From positions 18,524 through 82,523 of the forward strand of contig UQSB01000004.1 in the NCBI GenBank assembly GCA_900543505.1: a stretch of DNA of 64,000 bases. The letters run 5' to 3'. This document shows positions 51,049-60,154 of the stretch, piece after piece. Every line of letters begins with the position of its first letter. The first letter of the stretch is position 1. Below the pieces are notes generated by a model that had not been told where the DNA came from, did no database searches, and was given only the letters and a program-made list of their open reading frames with translations. Both the position numbers and the translations under genes were made by a program. This DNA is from an uncultured Collinsella sp. Lineage in GTDB: Bacteria; Actinomycetota; Coriobacteriia; Coriobacteriales; Coriobacteriaceae.

Positions 51049-52218
51049 ATGGCCGAGTACATTAACAGGGATTTGCATGAGTTGCTCATTCGCATGGCGG
51101 GTTGGTTTCCTGTTGTGTCGTTGACGGGGCCTAGGCAGAGCGGTAAGTCTACGCTGGTTAGGCATGCCTTTCCCGACTATTCCTATGTCACGCTTGAGGA
51201 CCCCCAAACGAGGCGCGCGGCCTTGGAGGATCCGGTGAGTTTTATCCGCAACCGAAAGGGCGGACTCATCATCGATGAGGCGCAATACGCCCCGGATTTG
51301 TTCTCGATGATCCAGGTTGTTTCGGATGAGCGGGGAGACGCCGGTCAATACATCCTTACGGGATCGCAAAACTTTTTGATGATGAAAAGCATCGGCCAGT
51401 CTCTTGCCGGGCGAGTCGGGATCTTAAAATTGCTGCCATTTTCGTTTCGAGAAGCGGAGAGGGGCCAGCAGGGGCAGTTGGAAGTGGATTTGTTTGCGCT
51501 CGAAGGGGGATACCCTCGCCTGCGTTCCGCCGGAATGCCGTCCTCGGTTTATTTCCCCAGCTATATTGATACCTATGTTGAGCGCGATGTTGTGGGCTTG
51601 CTTGACGTGCGCAATAAAGCGGAGTTTCATAAGTTTCTGTCCATAATTGCCCAGAGCGCCGGTGCTCTCATTAATATATCTTCGCTTTCTCGAGATACGG
51701 GTGTGAACGTATCGACCATTAAAAGCTGGTTGTCTATTCTGGAGCAGAGCTACCTGACGTTTTCACTGCAGCCCTATTATGCAAATGCCAGGAAACGTTT
51801 GACTAAAACGCCCAAGCTTTATTTTTACGACACGGGGCTGCTCTGCTACTTGCTCAAAATTGGATCACTGGAGCAACTTTTGGAGAGCCCTTATCTGGGG
51901 GCAGTTTTCGAAAACCTCATCGTTTCCGAAACGGCGAAGAGCCATCTCAACGTGGGCGAGAATCCCGAGTTGTATTTCTATAGGGACGACGGCAAGCGAG
52001 AAATCGATTTGCTCGACTGCACAAACTCAGGGAGTCCCAAGGCTATCGAAATAAAATCATCCAGAACGTATCACGATAAGTACGCCCGCCATTTACAGGC
52101 TGTATGCGATGAGATCGACATTGCAAAAGATGCGCGCTATGTTGTGGCCCGCGTGGATTCAACGTATGAGTCGAAAGACTGTAGCGTGGTCTCGGCGCGT
52201 GATTGGCTTTTGCGATAA
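51049..52218 (+). CDS. AAA ATPase with C-terminal DUF4143-type domain (ATPase 3)
   Basis: The protein has 389 residues. Walker A is GPRQSGKST (27-35), Walker B is LIIDEAQ (D76, E77), and ILTGSQNF gives sensor 1. A winged helix follows at about 207-232 (ISSLSRDTGVNVSTIKSWL). The C-terminal EIDLL...IEIKSS (318-338) is PD-(D/E)XK-like. ATG 51049 has AAGGGG at 7 nt. The frame is open further upstream, but that part lies in the direct repeats and should not be coding. The cellular role of the family is unknown. Confidence 0.88.
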   Translation: MAEYINRDLHELLIRMAGWFPVVSLTGPRQSGKSTLVRHAFPDYSYVTLEDPQTRRAALEDPVSFIRNRKGGLIIDEAQYAPDLFSMIQVVSDERGDAGQYILTGSQNFLMMKSIGQSLAGRVGILKLLPFSFREAERGQQGQLEVDLFALEGGYPRLRSAGMPSSVYFPSYIDTYVERDVVGLLDVRNKAEFHKFLSIIAQSAGALINISSLSRDTGVNVSTIKSWLSILEQSYLTFSLQPYYANARKRLTKTPKLYFYDTGLLCYLLKIGSLEQLLESPYLGAVFENLIVSETAKSHLNVGENPELYFYRDDGKREIDLLDCTNSGSPKAIEIKSSRTYHDKYARHLQAVCDEIDIAKDARYVVARVDSTYESKDCSVVSARDWLLR

Positions 52219-52239
52219 CAAGTTCGGCGTATTAACAAC

Positions 52240-52279
52240 TGCCGCGAAGAGGATCGGACCCCTTTCGCGGCGGTTTTTT
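52240..52279 (+). terminator. Terminator of ATPase gene 3
   Basis: GCCGCGAA.../...TTCGCGGC stem followed by GGTTTTTT. It matches the terminator at 38358 and begins the second copy of the composite repeat block. Confidence 0.88.
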
Positions 52280-52302
52280 GCCGATCCGGTGCGCCTCAGA
52301 TG

Positions 52303-52423
52303 CAAGTGAGTAGACTTTTTTGGACTTGTCGAGCACACCGCGCCAAACGCTCAATAAAACCGCAGGTCAGCGCTGTGGCGATTCGGGGTGTGCTCGGCCT
52401 CCTGCAAAAAGTCTACTCACTTG
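52303..52423 (+). repeat. Palindromic element with CCGCAGGT core (copy 4)
   Basis: Arms CAAGTGAGTAGACT (52303-52316 and 52410-52423) and inner arms CGAGCACACC/GGTGTGCTCG surround AAAACCGCAGGTCAGCGC. Relative to copy 3 an inner T-G wobble is a C-G pair, so pairing is maintained. Confidence 0.9.
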
Positions 52424-52493
52424 GTTTTGGCTGCTAGAAGACCGCCGTGAGGGAAGGCAACTTCCTCGCGGCGGTTGGCGTTCGCCCAGATAA

Positions 52494-52534
52494 AACCTGC
52501 CAAAATAAACCTGTCTCTTTTTGGCATGTCCCTT
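52494..52534. repeat. AAACCTGCCAAAA hairpin (copy 2)
   Basis: AAACCTGCCAAAATAAACCT and CTCTTTTTGGCA repeat the 38612 copy. One arm is damaged (GGCATG in place of GGCAGG). Confidence 0.7.
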
Positions 52535-52592
52535 TTGGCGTGGCTGATTGCTTTGGGCTGTCTTGGAGAAAGCCCGTGAGGCGGCACACAGG

Positions 52593-53243
52593 CTAATCCT
52601 GCGTGTCGCCTCCGTACATGTAGACGATAAAGCCGTCGCCGGTGTCTTGGCTGTGATCCTCCAGGATGCGTTTCATGTTGAGGCGCTCGTAGAACTGCCA
52701 GTCAGAGTTGCAGTCGCTCATCAGGAAGAACTTGGTGCACCCGGCTTTGGCGAGTTCGGCGCGCGCAAGGTCGATGAGCTCGCGGCCGAGTCCCTTGCCC
52801 TGCCACTCGGGCACAATGATGATCAGGTTGAGCTGGCCCTGGGCATACTCGTTGCCCGTGGCGGCAAAGCGATCGGCCGTGGCCTTTTCGCGACTGTCGC
52901 CAAAGAGCGAGCCCTCGAGTTTGGCATCGGCGGTCTTTGCCATCTCGGTTGCCTGGGCGAATAGCTCGTCGTAGCAAGGCTTCCACGTCGGGTTTTTGCG
53001 TGGTTTGCCGTCTTCGAAGATGCCGATGCAGCAAGCGGCGATGATGCGGCCTTCAGCTTCGGCAACGAGCGCGATAGGGGAGCGCTGCAGCTGCATGGCA
53101 ATGTTGAAGCGCGCGCAGAAATCGGCAGCTTCGACGTCGCCGCGGTTGCGTAGCGTGTTGCACCACAGCCGGTTGTAGATGGCGGCGATACCATCCAGGT
53201 CGTCGAGCGTGGCGGCGCGCAGGGTTACGTTGTCAAGGCTCAT
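52593..53243 (-). CDS. GNAT-family N-acetyltransferase
   Basis: The 216-residue protein has a GNAT fold. The acetyl-CoA-binding segment is IIIVPEWQGKGLGRELID (about 139-156), with a C-terminal FYERLNM strand. The part before it (about 30-135) is longer than in minimal GNATs. The acceptor substrate is unknown. ATG 53243 has AAGGAG at 6 nt. It lies between two repeat-filled gaps. Confidence 0.85.
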   Translation of the reverse strand: MSLDNVTLRAATLDDLDGIAAIYNRLWCNTLRNRGDVEAADFCARFNIAMQLQRSPIALVAEAEGRIIAACCIGIFEDGKPRKNPTWKPCYDELFAQATEMAKTADAKLEGSLFGDSREKATADRFAATGNEYAQGQLNLIIIVPEWQGKGLGRELIDLARAELAKAGCTKFFLMSDCNSDWQFYERLNMKRILEDHSQDTGDGFIVYMYGGDTQD

Positions 53244-53351
53244 GGAGGCTCCTTCCAAGTTGGGTCAGGCTATCTATGAGTGTGGCATGGCCGCAGGGGC
53301 GCCGCATCAACCATTCGGTAGACGACCCCCGATTCCACGGGGGCGGAGAGA

Positions 53352-53407
53352 TAGTCATTGGGGACGTTCTTAAACGACTAGGCAAACAAGAACGTCCCCA
53401 ACGACTA
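53352..53407. repeat. GGGGACGTTC palindrome (copy near aroF)
   Basis: Arms TAGTCATTGGGGACGTTCT (53352-53370) and 53389-53407 pair with one mismatch. Further partial units GTCCCCAATGAGTG follow up to 53448. Confidence 0.8.
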
Positions 53408-53461
53408 CTCATTTAAGTACGTCCCCAATGAGTGCCCCCAATGAGTGTGCAGCCAAGGTGA

Positions 53462-53592
53462 TGCCGTTGTTTTGGCAACGACAGCGAAAACCCGCCAGAG
53501 CGAGCAAGGTGCCTTGAAACAAGGCGGCATTGACCTTTTGGTCATGCCGCCGCAGTTGAAAGGCAGATTGCCGCTCTGGCGGGTTTGCAGCG
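53462..53592 (-). repeat. Nested palindromic repeat, inverted copy of 17031-17152
   Basis: The minus strand reads CGACGCTGCAAACCCGCCAG and onward, as at 17031, with the same nested stems. It also directly follows a TACC-loop hairpin in the direction of transcription. Confidence 0.87.
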
Positions 53593-53599
53593 TCGAGCC

Positions 53600-53627
53600 G
53601 TTACGCGGGTTGGTAAACCCGCGTAAC
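53600..53627 (-). terminator. TACC-loop hairpin after aroF
   Basis: On the minus strand GTTACGCGGGTT-TACC-AACCCGCGTAAC. The stop codon of the DAHP synthase gene abuts it. Stem bases differ from the lacB and lacC copies, but pairing and loop are kept. Confidence 0.72.
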
Positions 53628-54658
53628 TAAACCCGCTCTGCGATCTCGTGGATGAGGTAGTCGGTCTTTTCCCAGCCTAGGCACGGGTCGGTGATCGACT
53701 TACCAAAGACGCCGCCGTCGACCGGCTGGTTGCCATCCTCCAGGTAGGACTCGATCATAAAGCCCTTGACCAGCTTGGAGATGGACTCGTTGCGGCGGCA
53801 GCTGTCGAGCACCTCCTTGCAAATACGATACTGCTCAAGCGGTCGCTTGCCCGAGTTGTCGTGGTTGCAGTCGATGGCCGCCGCTGGGTTGGCGTAGCCG
53901 GCGTGCTCGGTGTAGCGCTCGGCCAGGCGCTCGAGGTGCTCGTAGTGGTAGTTGGGGTAGGTGCGCCCATCGAGGCCGATGTAGCCGCGCATGACGGCGT
54001 GCGCGAGCGGGTTGCCATCGCACTCGACCTCCCAGTTGCGGAAGATAAAGCTCTGGCGCGCCTGGGCGGCGTAGATGGAGTTGAGCATAACGGTGGTGGA
54101 ACCGGCGGTGGGGTTTTTCATGCCCACAGGCACCGAAATGCCGCTCGACACCAGACGATGCTCCTGGTTCTCGACCGAGCGCGCGCCCACGGCGACGTAG
54201 CTCAGCAGGTCGACGAGGTACTGGTAGTTGGACGGGTAGAGCATCTCGTCGGCGGTAAAGAAGCCAGTCTCCTCGATGACGCGCAGGTGCATGTGGCGGA
54301 TGGCCTTAACGCCTTCAAGCAGGTCATCGGGCGCCTCGGGGTCGGGGTTGTGCAGCAGCCCCTTGTAGCCGGTGCCCTTGGTGCGCGGCTTGTTGGTATA
54401 GACGCGCGGAATGATGATGAGCTTGTCCTTGACCTCCTCGGCGGTCTTGGCCAGTCGGTTCATGTACTCAAGCACCGAATCCTCGCGGTCGGCAGAGCAC
54501 GGGCCGATGATGAGCACCTTGCGCGCGTCCTCGCCGGTAAAGACCTTGGCGACCTCGGCGTCGAATGCCTGCTTTTTGGCGGTAAGCTCGGCGGAAAGTG
54601 GCATTTCCTCGCGGATCTCCATGGGGATCGGCAGCCTGCGTTTGAATTCCATGGCCAT
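53627..54658 (-). CDS. aroF: 3-deoxy-7-phosphoheptulonate (DAHP) synthase, class I
   Basis: The 343-residue enzyme joins phosphoenolpyruvate and erythrose-4-phosphate in the first step of aromatic synthesis. Family segments in order are IIGPCSADRE, PRVYTNKPRTKGTGYKG (active-site Lys/Arg loop), GARSVENQEHR, PVGMKNPT, DCNHDNSGK and MIESYLEDGNQ. This matches AroF/G/H-type enzymes. ATG 54658 has GAGGAGG at 6 nt. Which aromatic amino acid inhibits it cannot be read, so the symbol is a class label. Confidence 0.93.
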   Translation of the reverse strand: MAMEFKRRLPIPMEIREEMPLSAELTAKKQAFDAEVAKVFTGEDARKVLIIGPCSADREDSVLEYMNRLAKTAEEVKDKLIIIPRVYTNKPRTKGTGYKGLLHNPDPEAPDDLLEGVKAIRHMHLRVIEETGFFTADEMLYPSNYQYLVDLLSYVAVGARSVENQEHRLVSSGISVPVGMKNPTAGSTTVMLNSIYAAQARQSFIFRNWEVECDGNPLAHAVMRGYIGLDGRTYPNYHYEHLERLAERYTEHAGYANPAAAIDCNHDNSGKRPLEQYRICKEVLDSCRRNESISKLVKGFMIESYLEDGNQPVDGGVFGKSITDPCLGWEKTDYLIHEIAERV

Positions 54659-54755
54659 ACGGGGCCTCCTCAATCAATTGATGGCATCGAGAACATTGTC
54701 GAATGCTCGGCATTATCCGCTGTCGCACGCTAAAGTGCAACCCCTCGCCGCCCCG

Positions 54756-54795
54756 AAACCTACCAAATAGGGACAGGTTTATTTTGGTAGGTTTT
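54756..54795 (-). repeat. AAACCTACCAAAA hairpin (copy 3, inverted)
   Basis: On the minus strand AAACCTACCAAAATAAACCT and onward. Compared with the 38612 copy, a G-C pair in the arm is A-T with pairing kept. The CCAGATAAAACCT flank is shared too. Confidence 0.82.
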
Positions 54796-54876
54796 ATCTG
54801 GGGAAACGCCGGCGGATGCCGGGAGGGAGTGGCGCTACGCGGGGCCCTATGGCTGTTGTCGGTTCCCCGGGAAACA

Positions 54877-55113
54877 CCCTGTGGGCAAAAAATGGCAAAT
54901 ATGAGTACTGTTGCTATTGTAGTGCCATATTGCCGGCAAAAGATAATAGACATAACAGAAAATATGTTCATTAACCTAACACATATAAGCCCGCTATAGA
55001 GCTATTTGAGTAATTTAGGAGCGCGTGCAAGCCGTGTGAGCAGCATTTGGTGCTGTTTTGGCTGTTACTAAAAAGGTGACAGTACTCATATTTGCCATTT
55101 TTTGCCCACAGGG
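54877..55113. repeat. 35-bp perfect inverted repeat with 167-nt AT-rich spacer
   Basis: Arms 54877-54911 and 55079-55113 are exact reverse complements, starting CCCTGTGGGCAAAAAATGGC. The spacer is A/T-rich for this genome and has no convincing gene. It looks like a miniature mobile element or a large structured RNA or DNA hairpin. Confidence 0.92.
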
Positions 55114-55168
55114 GCTGGAAAGGACCGTCAATTCGGCTCCAGGGGATGCGGTCCAAGGGCCGCAGAAC

Positions 55169-55204
55169 GAAAAATGGGGGCGCTGGTTGTCCTGCGCCCC
55201 CATT
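55169..55204 (-). terminator. Terminator of the ABC exporter operon
   Basis: AATGGGGGCGC/GCGCCCCCATT stem followed on the minus strand by a run of T. Confidence 0.85.
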
Positions 55205-55236
55205 CTTTGGGTATTGCGGTTGTTTGCCGCCGGTTG

Positions 55237-57093
55237 TTACGCCGCTTCGTCGAACTGCGAATTGTACAGGTCGGCGTAGAAGCCGCCTTGGGCGAGCAGC
55301 TCGTCGTGCGTGCCCTTCTCGACGATGTCGCCGTCGCGAATCACCAAGATCACGTCGGCGTTGCGGATCGTGGACAGGCGATGCGCGATGACAAAGCTCG
55401 TGCGGCCCTGCATTAGCGCATCCATGGCGCGCTGAATAAGCTCCTCGGTACGGGTATCGACGTTGGAAGTCGCCTCGTCCAAAATCAGCGCCGGACGGTC
55501 GGCCAAAATGGCGCGGGCGATGGTCACGAGTTGGCGCTGGCCCTGTGAGAGGTTGGTGCCCTCCTCATTGATCATAAAGTCGTAGCCGCCGGCGAGCGTA
55601 TGGATAAAGTGGTCGCAGCGTGCGGCGCGTGCAGCGGCCTCGACCTCGGCGTCAGTCGCATCGGGACGTCCGTAGCGGATGTTCTCGCGGATGGTGCCGT
55701 TAAACAGCCAGGTATCCTGCAGCACCATGGCAAACTCGCCGCGCAGCGCCGCGCGGTCCCAGTCGCGCACGTCGACGCCCTCGACGCGCAGCGAACCGCC
55801 GTCCACGTCGTAGAAACGCTGCAGCAGCTTAATGAGCGTGGTCTTGCCGGCGCCGGTGGGGCCGACGATGGCGATGGTCTGACCGGGCTGCGCCTCGCAG
55901 CTAAAGTCGTGGATGATGGTCTTGTCGGGCGTGTAGCCAAACTTGACATGGTCAAACTCAACGTGGCCGGGGCGCTTCTCGGGAATCTGGGCGTCGGCCT
56001 TCTGCTCCTCCTCGGGCGCGGCGAGGAACTCAAAGACGCGCTCGGTGGCAGCGGCCATCGACTGCATCGTGTTGCTCACGTTGCCCAGCTGCTGCACCGG
56101 CTGCGTAAAGTTGCGCACGTACTGGATAAAGCTCTGGATGTCGCCGGGCGTGGCATTGCCGGTCAGCGCGAGCTGTGCGCCCACCACGACAACGCCCACG
56201 TAGCCCATGTTGCCCACCAAGCTCATAAGCGGCATCATCAGGCCCGATAGGAACTGCGAGCGCCAGCCACTAATAAAGAGACGGTCGTTTTGACGGTCGA
56301 ACTCCTCGATTGAGGCCTCGGCGCGGTCGAACACCTGAATAACGTTCTGGCCGGCAAAGTCCTCCTCGATAATGCCGTTGACGGCGCCCAGGACTTGCTG
56401 TTGCTCGCGGAAGTACGGCTGCGAGAAGTGAATCATCACGGTCAGGATAATCGCGGCAGCCGGCAGCGTGAGCACGGTGACGCCGGTGAGCGGCAGACTG
56501 ATCGACAGCATCATGACGAGCACGCCGATAATCTGCGTCACCGATGTGATGAGTTGTGTCACGCTCTGGTTGAGTGACTGACCCAGCGTGTCGACATCGT
56601 TGGTGATGCGGCTGAGCACGTCGCCCTTGCTGTGGCCGTTGAAGTAGCTCATCGGCACGACAGCGATCTTGGCGGCGATCTCCTTGCGCATGCGGTAGCA
56701 AATCTTTTGCGTGACGCCGGTCATGAGCCAGCCCTGGATGAGGCCGCAGACAGAGCTTGCCAGATACAGGCAGAGCAAAAAGCCGAGCGTCTTGGCGATC
56801 CAGGCAAAGTCAACGTCGCCGGTACCGTTGACCTTGGCAACCAGGCCCTCGAACAGCTTGGTCGTAACCTGGCCGAGCACCTTGGGCCCCACAATGTTAA
56901 AGATGACCGAGCATACGGCAAAGGCGACGGCGGCAAACACGGCAATCTTGTGCTGGCCGATATAGCCGAGCAGCTGCCTCATGGTGCCCTTAAAGTCCTT
57001 GGCCTTTTCGCCGCGACGCATGCCGCCCATGCGGCCCATGGGACCACGCTGGCGGGTGGGCTTGGGAATCTGAGTCTTGGTCTCGTCTGCCAT
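55237..57093 (-). CDS. ABC exporter half-transporter with complete ATPase site (subunit 2)
   Basis: The 618-residue fusion has a charged N-terminal tail, six membrane segments (about 48-330) and an ATPase domain. The ATPase has Walker A GPTGAGKTT, signature NLSQGQRQ, Walker B LILDEATSN with catalytic E540, and the switch His in VIAHRLST. Its start overlaps the stop of the preceding subunit gene as TAATG, so the two proteins are probably made in equal amounts. It forms a heterodimer with the 788-residue subunit, as in BmrCD/TM287-288-type multidrug exporters. Confidence 0.92.
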   Translation of the reverse strand: MADETKTQIPKPTRQRGPMGRMGGMRRGEKAKDFKGTMRQLLGYIGQHKIAVFAAVAFAVCSVIFNIVGPKVLGQVTTKLFEGLVAKVNGTGDVDFAWIAKTLGFLLCLYLASSVCGLIQGWLMTGVTQKICYRMRKEIAAKIAVVPMSYFNGHSKGDVLSRITNDVDTLGQSLNQSVTQLITSVTQIIGVLVMMLSISLPLTGVTVLTLPAAAIILTVMIHFSQPYFREQQQVLGAVNGIIEEDFAGQNVIQVFDRAEASIEEFDRQNDRLFISGWRSQFLSGLMMPLMSLVGNMGYVGVVVVGAQLALTGNATPGDIQSFIQYVRNFTQPVQQLGNVSNTMQSMAAATERVFEFLAAPEEEQKADAQIPEKRPGHVEFDHVKFGYTPDKTIIHDFSCEAQPGQTIAIVGPTGAGKTTLIKLLQRFYDVDGGSLRVEGVDVRDWDRAALRGEFAMVLQDTWLFNGTIRENIRYGRPDATDAEVEAAARAARCDHFIHTLAGGYDFMINEEGTNLSQGQRQLVTIARAILADRPALILDEATSNVDTRTEELIQRAMDALMQGRTSFVIAHRLSTIRNADVILVIRDGDIVEKGTHDELLAQGGFYADLYNSQFDEAA

Positions 57094-59459
57094 TAGCGCT
57101 CGCCTCCTTCCATGACGGCTGCAATTTCTTCTTGGGTAAGCCCCAGCTCCTCGGCGGAAAGCTGCGACTGTGCGATCTCCAGGTACGCCGGGCAGTTGTG
57201 CAGCAGCTCCTCGTGCGTGCCGGTGCCCACCACGTGGCCGTCGTCGAGCACGATGATCTGGTCGGCATGCATGATGGTCGCGATGCGCTGGGCCACGACC
57301 ACGAGCGCCGCGTCGGTGACGTTTTTGGCCAGTTCCTCGCGCAGGCGCGCGTCGGTCTTGTAGTCGAGGGCGCTAAACGAGTCATCGAACACCACAACCT
57401 CGGGCTTTTTGGCCAATGCGCGGGCGATGGCCAAGCGCTGGCGCTGACCGCCCGAGACATTGGAGCCGCCCTGGCTGATGGGGGAGTCGTAGCCGTCCTC
57501 GCGCTCGGCGATAAAGTCCTCGGCTTGGGCGATGCGCGCGGCCCGGTGCATGTCCTCGTCGCTCACCATGTCGCCGGCAAACTTGAGGTTGCTCTCAACG
57601 GTGCCCGAGAATAGACGACCCTGCTGCGGGATGTAACCAATGCGGCGGCGCAGCTCGGAAAGGGTCATGTCACGCACGTCGATGCCGTCGAGCGAAATGC
57701 TGCCGCCCGTGACGTCGTACAGGCGCGGAATCAGCTGCACGAGCGTGGACTTGCCCGAGCCCGTGGAGCCGATGATGCCGAGCATCTGACCGGCGTGCGT
57801 GGTGAAGTTCACGCCGCTAATGACATCGGCGCGGGCATCGGGATACTGGAAGCTCACGTCGCGGAAAGTGAGCTCACCGTGCGGCGCGCTGGCCGCGGGC
57901 AGTTTGGGCGAGGCGGGGTCGTTGATGCTCGTGGGGCAAGTGATGACCTCTTCCACGCGCTCGGCTGCGACCTCGGCACGGGGCAGGATAACCGAAACCA
58001 TGGTGAGGATCATAAACGCCATGACGATCTGCATGGTATAGGAGATAAACGCCATCATGTTGCCGACCTGCATCACGCCGTCGGACACACCCTGTGCGCC
58101 AAACCAGACGATAAGCACGGTGATGCAGTTCATGACGAGCATCATGAGCGGCATCATAAAGCTCATAGCTCGGTTGGTGTAGAGCTGCGTGGTCATCAGA
58201 TCGAGCGATGCCTTGTCAAAACGCTCGAGCTCATGCTCCTCGCGGTTGAACGAGCGGATGGGCATAAGACCGTCGAGCAGCTCGCGGGCGGTGAGGTTCA
58301 CGCGGTCCACAAAGCTCTGCATCTTTTTGAACTTGGGCATGGTGAGGCCCATAAGCACGCCGACGACGGCCGAGACCGCGATGATGGCCACGGCGATGGT
58401 CCACTCCAGGCCGGTGTGGTTGGCTAGGACGCGCATAACCGCGACGATACCCATAACGGGTGCCATGAGGCACATGCGGATGAATAGGGTTGCTGCCATC
58501 TGAATCTGCTGAATGTCGTTGGTGCAGCGGGTGATGAGCGAGGCCTGGCTAAACTTGCCCACCTCGGCCGGCGAAAAGTGCATAACCTTGTTGAAGGTCT
58601 CGCGGCGTAGGTCACGCGCGATGGAGCAGGCGGTGCGCGACGCCACAGCGCCGGTCAGGATGGTGGCGACGAGCGATACCAGGCACAGGCCGAACATCGT
58701 GGTCGCCATGCGGCCCAGGTAGGCGTTCTGCACGTCGGCGGGGTCGATACCCTGCGCCTTGTACTCGTCTTGCACATAGCTCACGGCGCGTTGGGTCACG
58801 ATGGAGCCCGACATGGAGCCCATTTTGTCCGCCATTTCATTGGCGCCCTCGACGAGCTTGCTTTGGTCTACCAGACCGCCCTCGACACCTAGGCGCAGGC
58901 TCTTCATGGTGACCTTGCCGCCGTCGGCATCAATCTGCTTTTGCATGTTCTGCGCCGCTGCGGCCTTCTGCTGCATCTCGGCGAGCTGCTCGGGCGTCAT
59001 TGCCGCCATCTGCTCGGGGGTGGGCATGGCCTGGGCGGCGCTGTTGTCTTTCTCGTCGGACGTGCCCATCATGTCGCCCATGGAGCTGGCGTCGATACCC
59101 TGGTTAAGCGAAAGGACGACGGTCTCGGGCAGGCGCATGATATCGGCGAGCTTGCTGCCGTCGGCGCGCTCATCCTCTGTTCCCTTGTACGTGCGAATGC
59201 CGTTTTTGTCTGCCTTGCCAAACGCAGCTTCTACCGTCTTGGCGTCCTTGGCGCTCATAAAGAGTTCGAGGTCGTCGAGCGATTCGGCGCGAATGGTGTC
59301 GGGCACGGGTGAGACGATGCCGCCTTGCTGCACACCCACGTCGACGATGTCGCTCATATAGGTAGGCAGTGCCAGGTCGGCGTTGCAGCTGATTACGATA
59401 AGTACGATAGCTGTGAACAGTGCCGGAATATGCTTTTTAAAGAGCTTGAGAATCCTCAC
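57093..59459 (-). CDS. ABC exporter half-transporter with large outer insertion and degenerate ATPase site (subunit 1)
   Basis: The protein has 788 residues, about 200 more than usual. After membrane segment 1 (about 12-28) a soluble insertion runs from about 31 to 248, with a Met/Gln/Ala-rich part (145-175). The remaining five membrane segments follow. Walker A is GSTGSGKST and the signature is VSGGQRQR. The Walker B catalytic Glu is Asp (FDDSFSALD, D693) and the switch His is Gln (AQRIAT, Q724), marking the non-hydrolytic site of a heterodimer. Its start overlaps the marR stop (ATGA). Confidence 0.92.
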   Translation of the reverse strand: MRILKLFKKHIPALFTAIVLIVISCNADLALPTYMSDIVDVGVQQGGIVSPVPDTIRAESLDDLELFMSAKDAKTVEAAFGKADKNGIRTYKGTEDERADGSKLADIMRLPETVVLSLNQGIDASSMGDMMGTSDEKDNSAAQAMPTPEQMAAMTPEQLAEMQQKAAAAQNMQKQIDADGGKVTMKSLRLGVEGGLVDQSKLVEGANEMADKMGSMSGSIVTQRAVSYVQDEYKAQGIDPADVQNAYLGRMATTMFGLCLVSLVATILTGAVASRTACSIARDLRRETFNKVMHFSPAEVGKFSQASLITRCTNDIQQIQMAATLFIRMCLMAPVMGIVAVMRVLANHTGLEWTIAVAIIAVSAVVGVLMGLTMPKFKKMQSFVDRVNLTARELLDGLMPIRSFNREEHELERFDKASLDLMTTQLYTNRAMSFMMPLMMLVMNCITVLIVWFGAQGVSDGVMQVGNMMAFISYTMQIVMAFMILTMVSVILPRAEVAAERVEEVITCPTSINDPASPKLPAASAPHGELTFRDVSFQYPDARADVISGVNFTTHAGQMLGIIGSTGSGKSTLVQLIPRLYDVTGGSISLDGIDVRDMTLSELRRRIGYIPQQGRLFSGTVESNLKFAGDMVSDEDMHRAARIAQAEDFIAEREDGYDSPISQGGSNVSGGQRQRLAIARALAKKPEVVVFDDSFSALDYKTDARLREELAKNVTDAALVVVAQRIATIMHADQIIVLDDGHVVGTGTHEELLHNCPAYLEIAQSQLSAEELGLTQEEIAAVMEGGER

Positions 59460-59905
59460 TCGGCATCTCTCCTTTCTTGATTGCGGTCGATAATTTCGTT
59501 GGCACGTCTAAGAAGGCGCACCATCTCTTGGGTATCTGTTTCGCCGAGCTGCTCGAGGAAAGCTGCGGTGCGGTTCTCGAATTCCCGACGTTTGATTTCG
59601 AGATCCTGGAATCCCTTGTCGGTCACCGTGACGTGTACGCGACGACGATCGGTCTTTGAGTGTTCGCGCTCGACCCAGCCCTTGGCTTCGAGAGCGCGTA
59701 GGATATTGGCGATGCGGGCGCTCGAGACCCAGGCGCGATCGGCGAGTTCGCTCGGCGTGAGCGAGCCGCCAGCGAGCATGAGGGCGCGCATGACAGCCAT
59801 CTCGCCGCCGAGAGCTTTGTCCGCAAAGCGTGAAATGCGCTGATGCATGCTGCCAAACTCAGTTAAGAGCTGACGCCCAAGCTCATGGAAATCGGTATCT
59901 TCCAC
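59456..59905 (-). CDS. MarR-family repressor of the ABC exporter
   Basis: The 149-residue protein has a winged helix-turn-helix at about 45-110 (LTPSELADRAWVSSARIANILRALEAKGWVERE, then the wing DRRRVHVTVTDKG). It starts with GTG, with AGGGG upstream. It overlaps the exporter gene by 4 nt. An inverted repeat covers its own start region, so it probably represses the whole operon until a drug or phenolic ligand binds. Confidence 0.92.
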   Translation of the reverse strand: MEDTDFHELGRQLLTEFGSMHQRISRFADKALGGEMAVMRALMLAGGSLTPSELADRAWVSSARIANILRALEAKGWVEREHSKTDRRRVHVTVTDKGFQDLEIKRREFENRTAAFLEQLGETDTQEMVRLLRRANEIIDRNQERRDAE

Positions 59906-59939
59906 CGAAAACCCCTAACACTAGAAACTATTTTCGGTG
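59903..59939 (-). promoter_or_regulatory. MarR operator overlapping the marR start
   Basis: CACCGAAAA (59903-59911) and TTTTCGGTG (59931-59939) are perfect 9-base inverted repeats separated by 19 nt. They extend imperfectly outward as ATCTTC/GAAAGAT. Confidence 0.7.
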
Positions 59940-60154
59940 AAAGATGATACCCGCATATTCGGGCCTCATGCAGTGGGCAATATAAAGAGCGCATAAAGAG
60001 TTAAAAAATTCAATTGCTGAAGCGTTTCAAAGAACTACTATGCCCGCGGTTAGGCGAGGGGTTGTCACCACCATGACGACTGGGACTCATTTATCGCCAC
60101 GTGCGATGCTCCAACTTCCCGCAAGGAGACACCTGAATCAAGGGGGTTGGAGTC

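Noticed and set aside
54877..55113. 35-bp inverted repeat considered as the ends of an insertion sequence
   Set aside because: The 167-nt interior has no transposase frame, so it is reported as a miniature or structured element only.
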